This document shows, piece after piece, positions 1 through 8,306 of a stretch of 64,000 nucleotides of DNA. Under the pieces are notes generated by a model. That model made no database searches. It had not been told where the DNA came from and saw nothing but the letters and a program-made list of their open reading frames with translations. Source of the DNA: Methanobrevibacter ruminantium M1 (GTDB lineage Archaea; Methanobacteriota; Methanobacteria; Methanobacteriales; Methanobacteriaceae); contig NC_013790.1 of the NCBI RefSeq assembly GCF_000024185.1, forward strand, positions 1,573,501 to 1,637,500, given 5' to 3'. Positions within the stretch are counted from its first letter, which is position 1. Every line of letters starts with the position of its first letter. Position numbers and translations under genes: made by a program.

Positions 1-1177
1 TAGTAGATTACTTTTTGCAATAATTAATGAAAATTATATAGGTGATTATTTATGTGTCACAATCCTTGTTTTAGTAGATTACTTTTTGCAATATGAATTT
101 GACTTAAGAAGCCAACTCTTAAGAAGAGTCACAATCCTTGTTTTAGTAGATTACTTTTTGCAATATCAAAATGTAATGATGCCATACCATTATCATTTAG
201 TCACAATCCTTGTTTTAGTAGATTACTTTTTGCAATATTATTGTGACACAAAAAAGAAATTTCCTTGACAAAGTCACAATCCTTGTTTTAGTAGATTACT
301 TTTTGCAATCAAAAATACATTTTACAAAGATATGCTTAAAGTCTTGTCACAATCCTTGTTTTAGTAGATTACTTTTTGCAATCCCATATGGAAGTCGCGA
401 GGGAATCAAAGAAGAGGTCACAATCCTTGTTTTAGTAGATTACTTTTTGCAATAAAGTTCAAGGGGTAACAAGACAAGCATACTTCGGTCACAATCCTTG
501 TTTTAGTAGATTACTTTTTGCAATATCAAAAAACTTTTATATTTTTTATTGGTGATAAAATGTCACAATCCTTGTTTTAGTAGATTACTTTTTGCAATAT
601 ATACAAGTTATAAAAACTTGAGAGTTATAAAAAGCGTCACAATCCTTGTTTTAGTAGATTACTTTTTGCAATAGAGTATGGTTGTCACTTTAGGGAGGAT
701 TTCTAAGTCACAATCCTTGTTTTAGTAGATTACTTTTTGCAATACCTTAGAACTCTTAAAACAAGTAAAACATCGAGCGTCACAATCCTTGTTTTAGTAG
801 ATTACTTTTTGCAATGAAATACAGATTAAGCAATCAGGCATATAGACAAGTCACAATCCTTGTTTTAGTAGATTACTTTTTGCAATAAAGACACTTTAGA
901 TGTAATTGTTCGCTATAATGAAGTCACAATCCTTGTTTTAGTAGATTACTTTTTGCAATATTATATTAAAACTCAAATAACTATAGATAGATTTGTCACA
1001 ATCCTTGTTTTAGTAGATTACTTTTTGCAATTTAATGGACTTATAGTTAGTTATGACTTAAAAGCACGTCACAATCCTTGTTTTAGTAGATTACTTTTTG
1101 CAATATGACATGAGTTGTGATTTAAACGGCATCGTAAGCGAGTCACAATCTTGTTTTAGTAGATTACTTTTTGCAAT
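1..1177 (-). CRISPR. CRISPR array, 17 repeats (first truncated by the window edge), 16 spacers
   Basis: A 37-bp repeat beginning GTCACAATCC and ending TTTTTGCAAT (plus strand) recurs at 56, 128, 200, 273, 346, 417, 488, 562, 636, 707, 779, 850, 923, 995 and 1068, with a partial copy at 1-21 and a 36-bp copy lacking one C at 1142-1177. The 16 spacers are 34-37 bp and all different. Internal repeats are identical by eye. Read on the minus strand the repeat ends in ATTGTGAC, which resembles the ATTGAAAC-type 5' handle of archaeal type I-B/III crRNAs, and a TATA box pointing into the array lies at 1226-1235, so minus-strand transcription is my inference. The array continues beyond position 1. No cas gene is adjacent within the window, but a CARF-HEPN ancillary protein lies 3 kb to the right. 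Confidence 0.98.
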
Positions 1178-1225
1178 AGTCCAAAAATTTTCTCAAAATG
1201 TATGAAAAAATAATGGAAATTGCTT

Positions 1226-1248
1226 CTTTTTATAGTGTTTTTGTGCAA
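1226..1248 (-). promoter_or_regulatory. candidate CRISPR leader promoter
   Basis: On the minus strand this reads TTTGCACAA followed by CTATAAAAAG, an archaeal TATA-like box whose expected start site (about 25 bp downstream, near 1203) would lie just before the first repeat at 1177. TTGCACAA also occurs in plus orientation at 1280-1287 and 1479-1486. The assignment is inferred from position and base composition. Confidence 0.4.
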
Positions 1249-1667
1249 ATCTAAAAACTTAACCCTTATTTATATATATTTGCACAATTTAAATAAAAAG
1301 TTTTCTATCAATATTAACAAATAATAATCATTGAATCAATTATATCAATGTTTAAAATTAAATATTTTAAAAAATACTAAACAATATGTAATTAATTAAA
1401 AAAATAAGGAAAAAATGAGAAATAAAAAAATATTAAAAAATTAGCGGAAAATTGGAAATTTGTTAAAATCCTATAGGTTTGCACAAAATGGATTTTTTTG
1501 AATTTTCTTTATACCGGCTAAAACAGATGTATTAATATAATTTACTAAATTATTATTTTTTAAGACTTATTTTATAAAAAATGATATATTAAAACTATTT
1601 CTTTTATAATAAACCTTTTATAATTATTTATTTTATTTCATAAATTTTTCTTCTAAAAAAACAAACC

Positions 1668-1675
1668 TTTATATA
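1668..1675 (+). promoter_or_regulatory. TATA box, probable promoter of TPR gene
   Basis: ACAAACC followed by TTTATATAC matches an archaeal BRE-TATA pair. Transcription would start near 1700, giving a leader of roughly 180 nt before the ATG at 1880. Position-based inference only. Confidence 0.35.
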
Positions 1676-1879
1676 CTCCCAAGCCAATAAACTGTTTAAA
1701 AATATATTCTATTTTTTAAATTTATATAAAAACAAATATTTTAAAATAAAATTTATGTTTAAAATTAAACTTTTAAAAGTAAAAATAAAAGTTTAAAAAC
1801 TAAAATTAAACTTTAAAAACAAAAATAAGAGTTTAATAACCAAAATTAAACTCAAACCAAAAAAATAAAGGTGATTAAT

Positions 1880-3574
1880 ATGTCTAGTCAACTTGAGGAA
1901 TTAAAAAAAGAATTCCAAATAGCCGAATACAATCTCGACTTTGATAGACTCCACACCCTATGTGACAAGATACTTGAACATGATCCTAATCTAATCGAAT
2001 ACAAGCAATACATTGCAATTAGCTACTTCCTCTCTGAGGACTATGAAAACTGCATAAAGGAATACAGCATCTACCTTGACCGCCGTGAGAAGGATGCTGA
2101 TGACGCGTACATACTTGCCATGAGCCATCTTCATCTCAACAACGAATCTGAGGCCATGTCGATTATCGAAGGCTTTGATGAGATAGACTCTCTTGAGCTA
2201 AAGCTCAAGGCATATCATGATATAAAACACTACTACAAGGCCATCAAGGCCGGTAACGAGCTTCTTGATATTGACAGCTCCAATGATGAAGCCTTGCAAA
2301 CCATGTCGGAAATATATGACGAGCTTAACAATACCGAGATGTCGCTTTTCTATGAATGGGAGCTATGCAAGCTGAAGCCTGCATTTAAGGGCTTCCATCT
2401 CATGAGGCTCTATGAGCTTGGAAGGTATGAAGAGGTCATAGAGATATTTGAAAGGAATCCTGATGACTTTAAATGCGACCTTCTCCACTACCCATTCAAC
2501 TTCTTGATAGGATCTTCATATTGTGAAATCGGCAAGCATATGGATGCATTGAAGTATCTATACAGGTCCAACCAGCTCCATGAGTGCCGTGATACAGGAC
2601 TTCAGATAGCCCGTAACTATTATATACTGAAGGATTATGAGATGGCATATAAGATTCTAAAGGGGGTTGCTGTTAAGGAGGGTCTATTGGACTATGATGA
2701 TTCTCTCTCGGACGATGAGCTATTGAATGATAATTCTCTTCTCCTATTGGATGAAGATGGTTTAGAAGATGATTCTTTACTCCTATCCGATAATGAGACT
2801 TTAAATGATGATTCTTTACTTTTATCCGAGGATAAGACTTTAAATAATGATTCCTTATTCTTAAGAGAAGATAAGACATTAGAACAAATAATGGATAAGT
2901 ACTGCAAGGGGGCACCTGAAGAGAAAGCTGATGAAAAGACTTGCAATGAAGAAGAAAAAGAAACAGAAGTCCTAAGCGATATACAGATTCTTGACCAGAT
3001 GCTGCTTGAGCTTGATATTGATGAAAGCCATTATACCCAAGTGGAAGAAGAGCCAAGCTATTTCAAGGAAACTGATGAGGATTCAATCGACGGCGACGAG
3101 GATATTGACATAGTGGATGCAAACATACTGAGAATGATGTCTGAGGTCTGTCTCTACCTTAAAAGATATGATGAGTGCATCATGATAGCAAACAGACTCT
3201 TAAGCGTCTCAGACCGATATGACGAGATTGTGAATGTGATAAGCGCATACTACCTTGAGATGGAAGACGAGTGGAAGGCTGATGAATGGTACCTTCTCCT
3301 TCCTATAGAGCTTGCATTCAATAAGCCATTTGTCTATACCATTGCCCGCAACCTCTCTCTCATCGGTGAGAGCGACCGTGCCCTGAAAATCTATAGCACC
3401 ATAGAGAAGCTGATTGACGAAAGCCCATATCTCCTATATGAAAGGGCCGGCCTCTATAAGAGGATAGGGGAGAAGGAGCTTGCCATGAAGGACCTTGATA
3501 AGTATAATGAAATTGCCCTGAAATATCTATATGAGAATGGGGAACCGGAAGTTAAGTATGAGGATCTGGAATAG
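1880..3574 (+). CDS. tetratricopeptide-repeat protein with acidic 13-residue repeat insert
   Basis: A cytoplasmic protein of about 564 residues made of TPR-like helical pairs (for example AISYFLSEDYENCIKEYSIY and LYKRIGEKELAMKDLDKYNE) on both sides of a low-complexity acidic segment at residues 273-335. That segment is a tandem array of a 13-residue unit, consensus DDSLLLSEDKTLN, in four and a fraction copies (39-bp DNA unit, 2696-2884). A second acidic stretch continues to about residue 420. I start it at the ATG at 1880 because AAAGGTGATT lies 5 nt upstream; the GTG at 1871 falls inside that ribosome-binding site. TPR proteins usually mediate protein-protein contacts; no enzyme domain is visible. 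It lies between the CRISPR array and the CARF-HEPN gene, but nothing in it ties it to CRISPR defence. Confidence 0.85.
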   Translation: MSSQLEELKKEFQIAEYNLDFDRLHTLCDKILEHDPNLIEYKQYIAISYFLSEDYENCIKEYSIYLDRREKDADDAYILAMSHLHLNNESEAMSIIEGFDEIDSLELKLKAYHDIKHYYKAIKAGNELLDIDSSNDEALQTMSEIYDELNNTEMSLFYEWELCKLKPAFKGFHLMRLYELGRYEEVIEIFERNPDDFKCDLLHYPFNFLIGSSYCEIGKHMDALKYLYRSNQLHECRDTGLQIARNYYILKDYEMAYKILKGVAVKEGLLDYDDSLSDDELLNDNSLLLLDEDGLEDDSLLLSDNETLNDDSLLLSEDKTLNNDSLFLREDKTLEQIMDKYCKGAPEEKADEKTCNEEEKETEVLSDIQILDQMLLELDIDESHYTQVEEEPSYFKETDEDSIDGDEDIDIVDANILRMMSEVCLYLKRYDECIMIANRLLSVSDRYDEIVNVISAYYLEMEDEWKADEWYLLLPIELAFNKPFVYTIARNLSLIGESDRALKIYSTIEKLIDESPYLLYERAGLYKRIGEKELAMKDLDKYNEIALKYLYENGEPEVKYEDLE

Positions 3575-3948
3575 GTGAAAAAAGATTTCTATTTTTATTA
3601 GAATTATTTTCCAAAATGGATTATAATTCTTATTTTTATTTTTTAATAAATGTTCATTATCTAATATATGATTTATTGGATGATTGAATTTCATTTGATT
3701 AACTAAACTATTTTTATTAATTATAACTATTTTTATCACTTTTGCTTTTGGTAAACTATATGACATATATAGTAAACCAAAAGGAGAACGGAGATAACTT
3801 CTTTTTTTCTGTAAACTATTTATTAACATATGTAAATCATATAAATAATTCAACAATCTTTAAATAGTAAAAGAACATAAAAATAAGAGTTAAAGTGGTG
3901 TTACTATGATTAAATCAAAGTAAAAATGCATCGCTTAGGAGGTGAAAC
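3575..3948. other. intergenic region with operator-like TAGTAAACCA motifs
   Basis: An imperfect inverted repeat (TTTTGGTAAACTATAT at about 3748 facing ATATAGTAAACCAAAA) is followed by TGTAAACTATTTATTAA near 3811 and TTTAAATAGTAAAAG near 3857. The same AATAAATAGTAAACCA word is iterated at 6648-6799, so this may be a shared operator family upstream of the 44-residue membrane protein. A 109-codon minus-strand frame here overlaps the end of the TPR gene and looks spurious. Confidence 0.4.
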
Positions 3949-4083
3949 ATGAAAGTTGAAATAATGATTATAGGGATCTTGCTGCTTTCAAACTTCCTAT
4001 ATCATCATGAGGATGGAAATCCTATTGTGCAGTATGTAGCATATATTGCCTCATTGCTTGTCATAATTTTAGGGTTCTTTTAA
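3949..4083 (+). CDS. 44-residue predicted membrane protein
   Basis: A short frame of 44 codons with a near-perfect ribosome-binding site (TTAGGAGGTGAAAC directly before ATG), stronger than that of most genes here. The product has two hydrophobic segments (residues 4-17 and 28-44) split by a short polar turn containing HHEDGNP, so it should be a two-pass or hairpin membrane peptide. The gene is closed by a T-rich run at about 4089-4105, typical of archaeal termination. Operator-like motifs lie upstream at 3748-3870. I do not recognise a family. It is easily missed because of its length. Confidence 0.65.
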   Translation: MKVEIMIIGILLLSNFLYHHEDGNPIVQYVAYIASLLVIILGFF

Positions 4084-4085
4084 AT

Positions 4086-4110
4086 AGAACCTTTTTTTAT
4101 TTTTTTTAAA
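4086..4110 (+). terminator. poly-T termination signal
   Basis: A run of T interrupted by single A residues (CTTTTTTTATTTTTTTT) directly follows the stop codon of the 44-residue gene. Archaeal RNA polymerase terminates at such oligo-T stretches without a hairpin. Confidence 0.45.
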
Positions 4111-4235
4111 ATTTTACCCTCCTAAAACAAAGAATAAGCTTTTAAAATTAAATAAATCTAAAAAAAATAAAAATAGAAATTAAAAAATAAAAAATAAAAA
4201 TTTGATTAAAAAAAAGAAAAGAAAAATAGTAGAAA

Positions 4236-5525
4236 TCAGGCATTATTAATATCCAACTTTAAGTCGAACTTTGCAAACCTGGTCTCTTCCAGGAACTTGT
4301 TCATGTCCTTATCAAGCTTTTTGGCCAATCCTATCACAAGCTCTAAAAACTTGTCAAAGTCTTCCTTGGACTGTGAGTCCAATCCGTGGGCCAAAATGGA
4401 ATTGTTCCTCTTGAATGTAAGGTCCTTTATCTTAGACTCATTCTCCATAAAGTACTTGCCTAGCTCATCATCCAGCTCATTTAAAAGATGATAGTCCTTT
4501 ATAAGTCCTATCCTAATCTTACCGTCTTCCCTCATATTCTCAAGCTCATCTATAAACTCTTGCCTTAATCCCTTTTCCTTGAGAAGATCTATATCAATAT
4601 CAGAACTCATGAGATTGTATTTCTCAAGCCTTATCTGTGCAATGAGCTCAAATGACCTGTATAGCCTTGCAATTGCGTCGTCAAACTTATATTCCTCAGC
4701 TCTCCTTATTGCATTGTTTATGATGCATGCAAGTATATAGCAGTTCTTAAGGTTCTGGGACTTTGAGTTTACTATTATTCCCAAGGCATTAAGGTTCTTC
4801 TTAAGCTCGTTTTTTATCTCTGCAAACTCCATATAGTTAAGGTCTATGCTCTTTAGATGCTCATATGCATGGGAGAAGTCCATGGTGTCCCATGCAAAGT
4901 ATCCCTTACAGAGGTCCACTAGGGAGTCCTTGTGGATGTTCATGTCAACTATATAGTTCAATACGTCAAGGCATGGCTGGAATCTGTTTGTGTTGAAGTT
5001 GTACCTTATCCTCATTATGGCCCTCTTGTCATATATCTTATAGAGGTTCTGGTAGTTTATTATCTCTGTTCCTGCTGATACCTCTCCCTTGGAGCGGTCC
5101 CCTCCGACAGAGATAAGGTCACGGCTGTAGAGCATTCCGCAGCATGCCATTGCAGCTGACATGGTCTTTGTCCCTGAGGTATAGTCCATGATTATCTGGT
5201 ATTTTTTCTCATTGAGATAGTCGTATTCCCATATCTTTGCTTCAAAGGACTCAAAGCAGTAGTTGAAGTCGTCAATGTTGTTAAGTTCAACTATCTCATA
5301 ATCCTCCCCCTCATTGAACTCGTCGCCGTCAAGCTCAAATAGCGCGTCTATGTATTTTATTGTGTGCTTGGATACGTTAGATGCAAAGAAGATTACATAG
5401 TTTGGATATATCTTGTTTAAGGTTGAGTAGAGCTTCTTGGCCAGCTTCTTGTATCCCGCCTCGTTGGAGTCTGGATTGATCCCGGTTCCAACGGTCATGA
5501 ATAGTACTACTTCTTTTCTTTTCAT
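4236..5525 (-). CDS. CARF-HEPN CRISPR ancillary ribonuclease, Cas02710/Csm6-like
   Basis: A protein of 429 residues. The N-terminal CARF-like sensor shows the ligand-loop motifs FMTVGTG (residues 9-15) and DYTSGTKTMSA (114-124) in a Rossmann-type arrangement. The helical C-terminal half ends in a HEPN motif, RNNSILAHG (Arg373 to His380), the R-x6-H signature of Csm6/Csx1-type RNases. This matches the TIGR02710 (Cas02710) family of CRISPR-associated proteins. In characterised relatives, type III complexes make cyclic oligoadenylate that binds CARF and switches on unspecific RNA cleavage. The ATG at 5525 is preferred because AGTGATT precedes it; the longer GTG start at 5534 lies in that site. 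It is 3 kb from the CRISPR array; no Cas10 or Csm/Cmr gene is in view, so the system type is inferred. Confidence 0.88.
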   Translation of the reverse strand: MKRKEVVLFMTVGTGINPDSNEAGYKKLAKKLYSTLNKIYPNYVIFFASNVSKHTIKYIDALFELDGDEFNEGEDYEIVELNNIDDFNYCFESFEAKIWEYDYLNEKKYQIIMDYTSGTKTMSAAMACCGMLYSRDLISVGGDRSKGEVSAGTEIINYQNLYKIYDKRAIMRIRYNFNTNRFQPCLDVLNYIVDMNIHKDSLVDLCKGYFAWDTMDFSHAYEHLKSIDLNYMEFAEIKNELKKNLNALGIIVNSKSQNLKNCYILACIINNAIRRAEEYKFDDAIARLYRSFELIAQIRLEKYNLMSSDIDIDLLKEKGLRQEFIDELENMREDGKIRIGLIKDYHLLNELDDELGKYFMENESKIKDLTFKRNNSILAHGLDSQSKEDFDKFLELVIGLAKKLDKDMNKFLEETRFAKFDLKLDINNA

Positions 5526-5899
5526 TTTAATCACTTTAATTTTAGAAAATAATTGTTAGTTATTCTTTTAGGGCTAAGCATTAATTATCTAATCTTGATC
5601 TGTTTAAATTTTAATGTCTATTTTAATTTATAAATGCTTTAAATAAGTCATTCTCTTCATTAAGACTGATTGTCAGTTAAATCTCTATCGAATCCAGATG
5701 AAATGCTTTTTATGATTAACCCTTTGCTTATTTATATATGCTTATAGTTTGTATTAGAAAATATATATAAATATCTAAATGATGTTGGGTAATACTGAAT
5801 GTTTTTTAAAAAAAGTATCTAAAACACATTAGTCAATAAATTAAGTTTTAGAAAATGATTTAAAATATAAAAACAGAAATTATACTAAGGAGGTAAGAT
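5526..5899. other. intergenic region between divergent genes
   Basis: AT-rich upstream region of both the CARF-HEPN gene and the 112-residue gene. It contains AGTATCTAAAACACATTAG at 5814-5832, a 19-bp word that recurs three times at 21552-21662. An AAGGAGG ribosome-binding site at about 5887 belongs to the gene at 5900. No RNA gene is evident. Confidence 0.5.
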
Positions 5900-6238
5900 A
5901 TGTATAAAATAATTAATGAAGACGGCAGTTTAGTTAGAGGATATCCTTCAGATGCATTATATGATCTTTTAACTGATAAAGAAAAGGAACATATCCAATT
6001 ATTCAAAAATGAAATTGAAAAGATAACAGAAAAAGAAGGGCTTGGAAAAATAACTGTTTCAGTAAGTTATGATGAACCTATAATTGAAAAAGCATTCCAA
6101 ATACAAGATAAAAATGGATATAGCTTTGATGAGTTTCAAGAGATATTGGATAAAATTAGATTGCATATGGCAGATTTCTGTAAGAATAACAAAGAGTTAT
6201 GCGAATTTAAAAAATTCTCTTATATTATTTCTGCTTAA
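5900..6238 (+). CDS. hypothetical protein, 112 residues
   Basis: A small soluble protein with a strong ribosome-binding site (AAGGAGGTAAGAT before ATG). It is charged, with no signal peptide or membrane segment, and contains an acidic N-terminal half (SDALYDLLTDKEKEHIQLF) and a cysteine pair near the C-terminus. I do not recognise a family. The 19-bp word AGTATCTAAAACACATTAG lies about 70 bp upstream and may be an operator. It runs convergently with the small gene at 6315-6584. Confidence 0.65.
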   Translation: MYKIINEDGSLVRGYPSDALYDLLTDKEKEHIQLFKNEIEKITEKEGLGKITVSVSYDEPIIEKAFQIQDKNGYSFDEFQEILDKIRLHMADFCKNNKELCEFKKFSYIISA

Positions 6239-6314
6239 TCTCTTCTTAAAAAAAAAATTTTGTCTAAAAGTAGACAATGAAAAATTAGTGTTAAAAAAGT
6301 ATGAAAAAATAGTT

Positions 6315-6584
6315 TTAGCAATAAAAACTATTTTCTAAATCTTCTTTTGTTTTCTTTTTTGGGCTGAACAATTCATTAAATAATTCAGAGATGTCTTCAA
6401 CAGGATCGATTCCCATGCTGAAGCATGCCCCCTTATAAAGATCTTCGATTTTCTCATCAGAGATCTTCTCACCCTTTTCAGAAAGCATATATCCTAAGAA
6501 ATATGCTGCCATAAGAGGTGTCACATTGATTCTAGAGCCCTTTACATTATTATTTTTTGCTAAATCCTTATCACTAACCATCAT
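6315..6584 (-). CDS. hypothetical protein, 89 residues
   Basis: A small protein with a short hydrophobic stretch (TPLMAAYFLGYML), followed by a helical acidic part and a lysine-rich end. The ATG at 6584 is chosen because GGTGAT sits 4 nt upstream; longer in-frame starts reach through this site. No family is recognised. The gene's upstream region holds the 38-bp iterated repeat at 6648-6799, so it may be controlled by a regulator that binds those iterons. Confidence 0.55.
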   Translation of the reverse strand: MMVSDKDLAKNNNVKGSRINVTPLMAAYFLGYMLSEKGEKISDEKIEDLYKGACFSMGIDPVEDISELFNELFSPKKKTKEDLENSFYC

Positions 6585-6647
6585 ATTATCACCGAGTACA
6601 CAATGTATAGACACAATCATTTATAAACCTTTGTTTTTTATAAACTA

Positions 6648-6799
6648 TTTCTAATAAATAGTAAACCAAGCTTCCACTTAAAAAATTTCTAATAAATAGT
6701 AAACCAAGCTTCCACTTAAAAAATTTCTAATAAATAGTAAACCATGCTTCCACTTAAAAAATTTCTAATAAATAGTAAACCAAATTCTACTTTATAAAG
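6648..6799. repeat. four tandem 38-bp iterons
   Basis: TTTCTAATAAATAGTAAACC followed by an A/T-rich spacer with GCTTCCAC repeats at 6648, 6686, 6724 and 6762, an exact 38-bp period; a fifth degenerate copy (ATTAATAAATAGTAAAATG) follows at about 6801. A partial inverted copy (ATAAACTATTT) precedes the array at about 6639. It sits in the 336-bp gap upstream of the 89-residue gene and downstream of the MFS gene. An operator array or an expanded repeat are both possible. Confidence 0.85.
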
Positions 6800-6920
6800 C
6801 ATTAATAAATAGTAAAATGATTGTCTAATAAACTTTTTCTAATATTGTATATAGGCAATAATTATTTTTCAAAGAAATATTTCTAATAATGGTCCTTAAA
6901 ATTGATTATTTAACTTATAT

Positions 6921-8306
6921 TTAAGTCTCATACTCATCATCAGAGCGCAGTCCAACTAATGATGCAACAACAGCAATCACACACAATACTGCAGAGATAA
7001 TGCAAGACAATCTAGAGCTTTCCATAAGCAATGGATAATATTCAGGCACAATTGCCACATTTCCCATGATGTATGCAAATATCACAGTAAGCATTCCAAG
7101 GCTTAGTGTCTGTCCAATCACCCTAACTGCTGCAAGGGATGCTGAAGCGGAAGAAGTCTCTTCCTTTGGAACAGAGCTCATGATCGCATTTGTATTAGGT
7201 GAAGAGAACAATCCATATCCTATTCCCTGGAGAAACATTGCGAGTAGAATCATATATAATGGGGTTGATTCGTTTAGGAAGCATAGGATTGTTAGTGCCA
7301 CTGTTACAAAACCCATGCCTATTGCTGCAAGCTTTTGAGGATCTATCCTATCTGATAGCCTGCCTGATAGGGGTGCTAGAATTGCCATCATGACAGGTGT
7401 TACTATTAATAACATGCCTGAAAATTTAGAGTCAAAGCCCATAATATACTGAAAATGATAAGTTAAGATGTATGTGATTACAAAAGTTGCAGTATAACTA
7501 ATCAAGGATGCAATATTTGAAGAGGAGAACCTAGAATTCTTAAAGAGTCTCACATCAAAGACAGGATTATTGACCCTAAGTTCAAAATAAGCAAAGGCAA
7601 TTAATAATAGTAAACCAATTATCAATAGAACTATGCCAAGCCATGTGTTTACTATGGTGAATCCATAGATTACTAGAAGAATACCTATTGAAAATATGAT
7701 AGATCCAGTTATGTCTATTGGACCGTCATACATTGTCCATTCATCCTTGAGTGACCATGACAGGTAGGCTGAGAATATTAGTGGGATTAGCATTATATAG
7801 AATATGCTCTGCCAGCCAAGGTGGTAGATGACAAGGCCTCCGATTACAGGGGCTGATGAGAGTCCTATATAGACTCCAGCAATGTTCAGTCCCAATGCCT
7901 GTCCCCGGGTTTCTGGGTTAACTGCTGAAACGATTAATGCCATTGAAGCGACATTGATTAAAGCGGTTCCGATTCCTTGGATTACCCTTGATAGAAGTAG
8001 AAGTTCACTGTTGATTGAAAAGCAGGCTATGATTACTCCTATTATTGTAAGGATTATTCCTGCAAGCAATGACTTGTTTAGGCCATGCTTGCTTGTAAGC
8101 TTTCCTAAAGGGATGGAAAGCATGGCAATTGGAAGAAGGTAGATTGTGGCTACCCAATTTTGAATGATATTGCTCATTGCAAGCTCCCTTGCTATTAAGG
8201 GCAAAGCTACAGAGATGTTTGCAAGGAATGCAGTGACAAAGGATACAACTGCAGCAAGGAGTATGACTGATTTTTCCATACCTATTCTATCAACGATATT
8301 TGACAT
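6921..8306 (-). CDS. MFS drug/proton antiporter, DHA2 (EmrB/QacA)-like
   Basis: A polytopic membrane protein of 461 residues with many hydrophobic helices. The first cytoplasmic loop has the MFS motif A form (GKLTSKHGLNKSLLAG), followed by LSRVIQGIGTALINVASMALI, typical of motif B/C in the DHA2 family. These proteins use the proton gradient to export drugs or other compounds; the substrate here cannot be told. The ATG at 8306 is preferred over the upstream one at 8327 because AGGTG lies 5 nt before it. The gene stands alone, with about 900 bp of non-coding sequence upstream. Confidence 0.85.
   Translation of the reverse strand: MSNIVDRIGMEKSVILLAAVVSFVTAFLANISVALPLIARELAMSNIIQNWVATIYLLPIAMLSIPLGKLTSKHGLNKSLLAGIILTIIGVIIACFSINSELLLLSRVIQGIGTALINVASMALIVSAVNPETRGQALGLNIAGVYIGLSSAPVIGGLVIYHLGWQSIFYIMLIPLIFSAYLSWSLKDEWTMYDGPIDITGSIIFSIGILLVIYGFTIVNTWLGIVLLIIGLLLLIAFAYFELRVNNPVFDVRLFKNSRFSSSNIASLISYTATFVITYILTYHFQYIMGFDSKFSGMLLIVTPVMMAILAPLSGRLSDRIDPQKLAAIGMGFVTVALTILCFLNESTPLYMILLAMFLQGIGYGLFSSPNTNAIMSSVPKEETSSASASLAAVRVIGQTLSLGMLTVIFAYIMGNVAIVPEYYPLLMESSRLSCIISAVLCVIAVVASLVGLRSDDEYET

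Larger units (their letters stand above)
1178..1879. other. AT-rich CRISPR flank and upstream region of the TPR gene
   Basis: About 700 bp without a gene. The left part is the likely CRISPR leader (TATA at 1226-1235 on the minus strand and three TTGCACAA motifs). The right part holds a plus-strand TATA box (TTTATATA, 1668-1675) preceded by an AAACC BRE-like stretch, which could drive the TPR gene with a long leader. Degenerate direct repeats built on AAAATTAAACTTTAAAAAC run from about 1757 to 1855. No coding signal is seen. Confidence 0.6.

Noticed and set aside
86-455. Two short open frames in the CRISPR array
   Set aside because: They translate the repeat (VTILVLVDYFLQ) and spacers; no ribosome-binding site or gene logic.
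3527-3856. 109-codon minus-strand frame after the TPR gene
   Set aside because: Overlaps the TPR gene end, has Ile/Asn/Lys-rich composition of AT-rich intergenic DNA and no ribosome-binding site.
6084-6338. 84-codon frame overlapping the 112-residue gene
   Set aside because: It runs in another frame across the stop region; the gene at 5900 has the ribosome-binding site.
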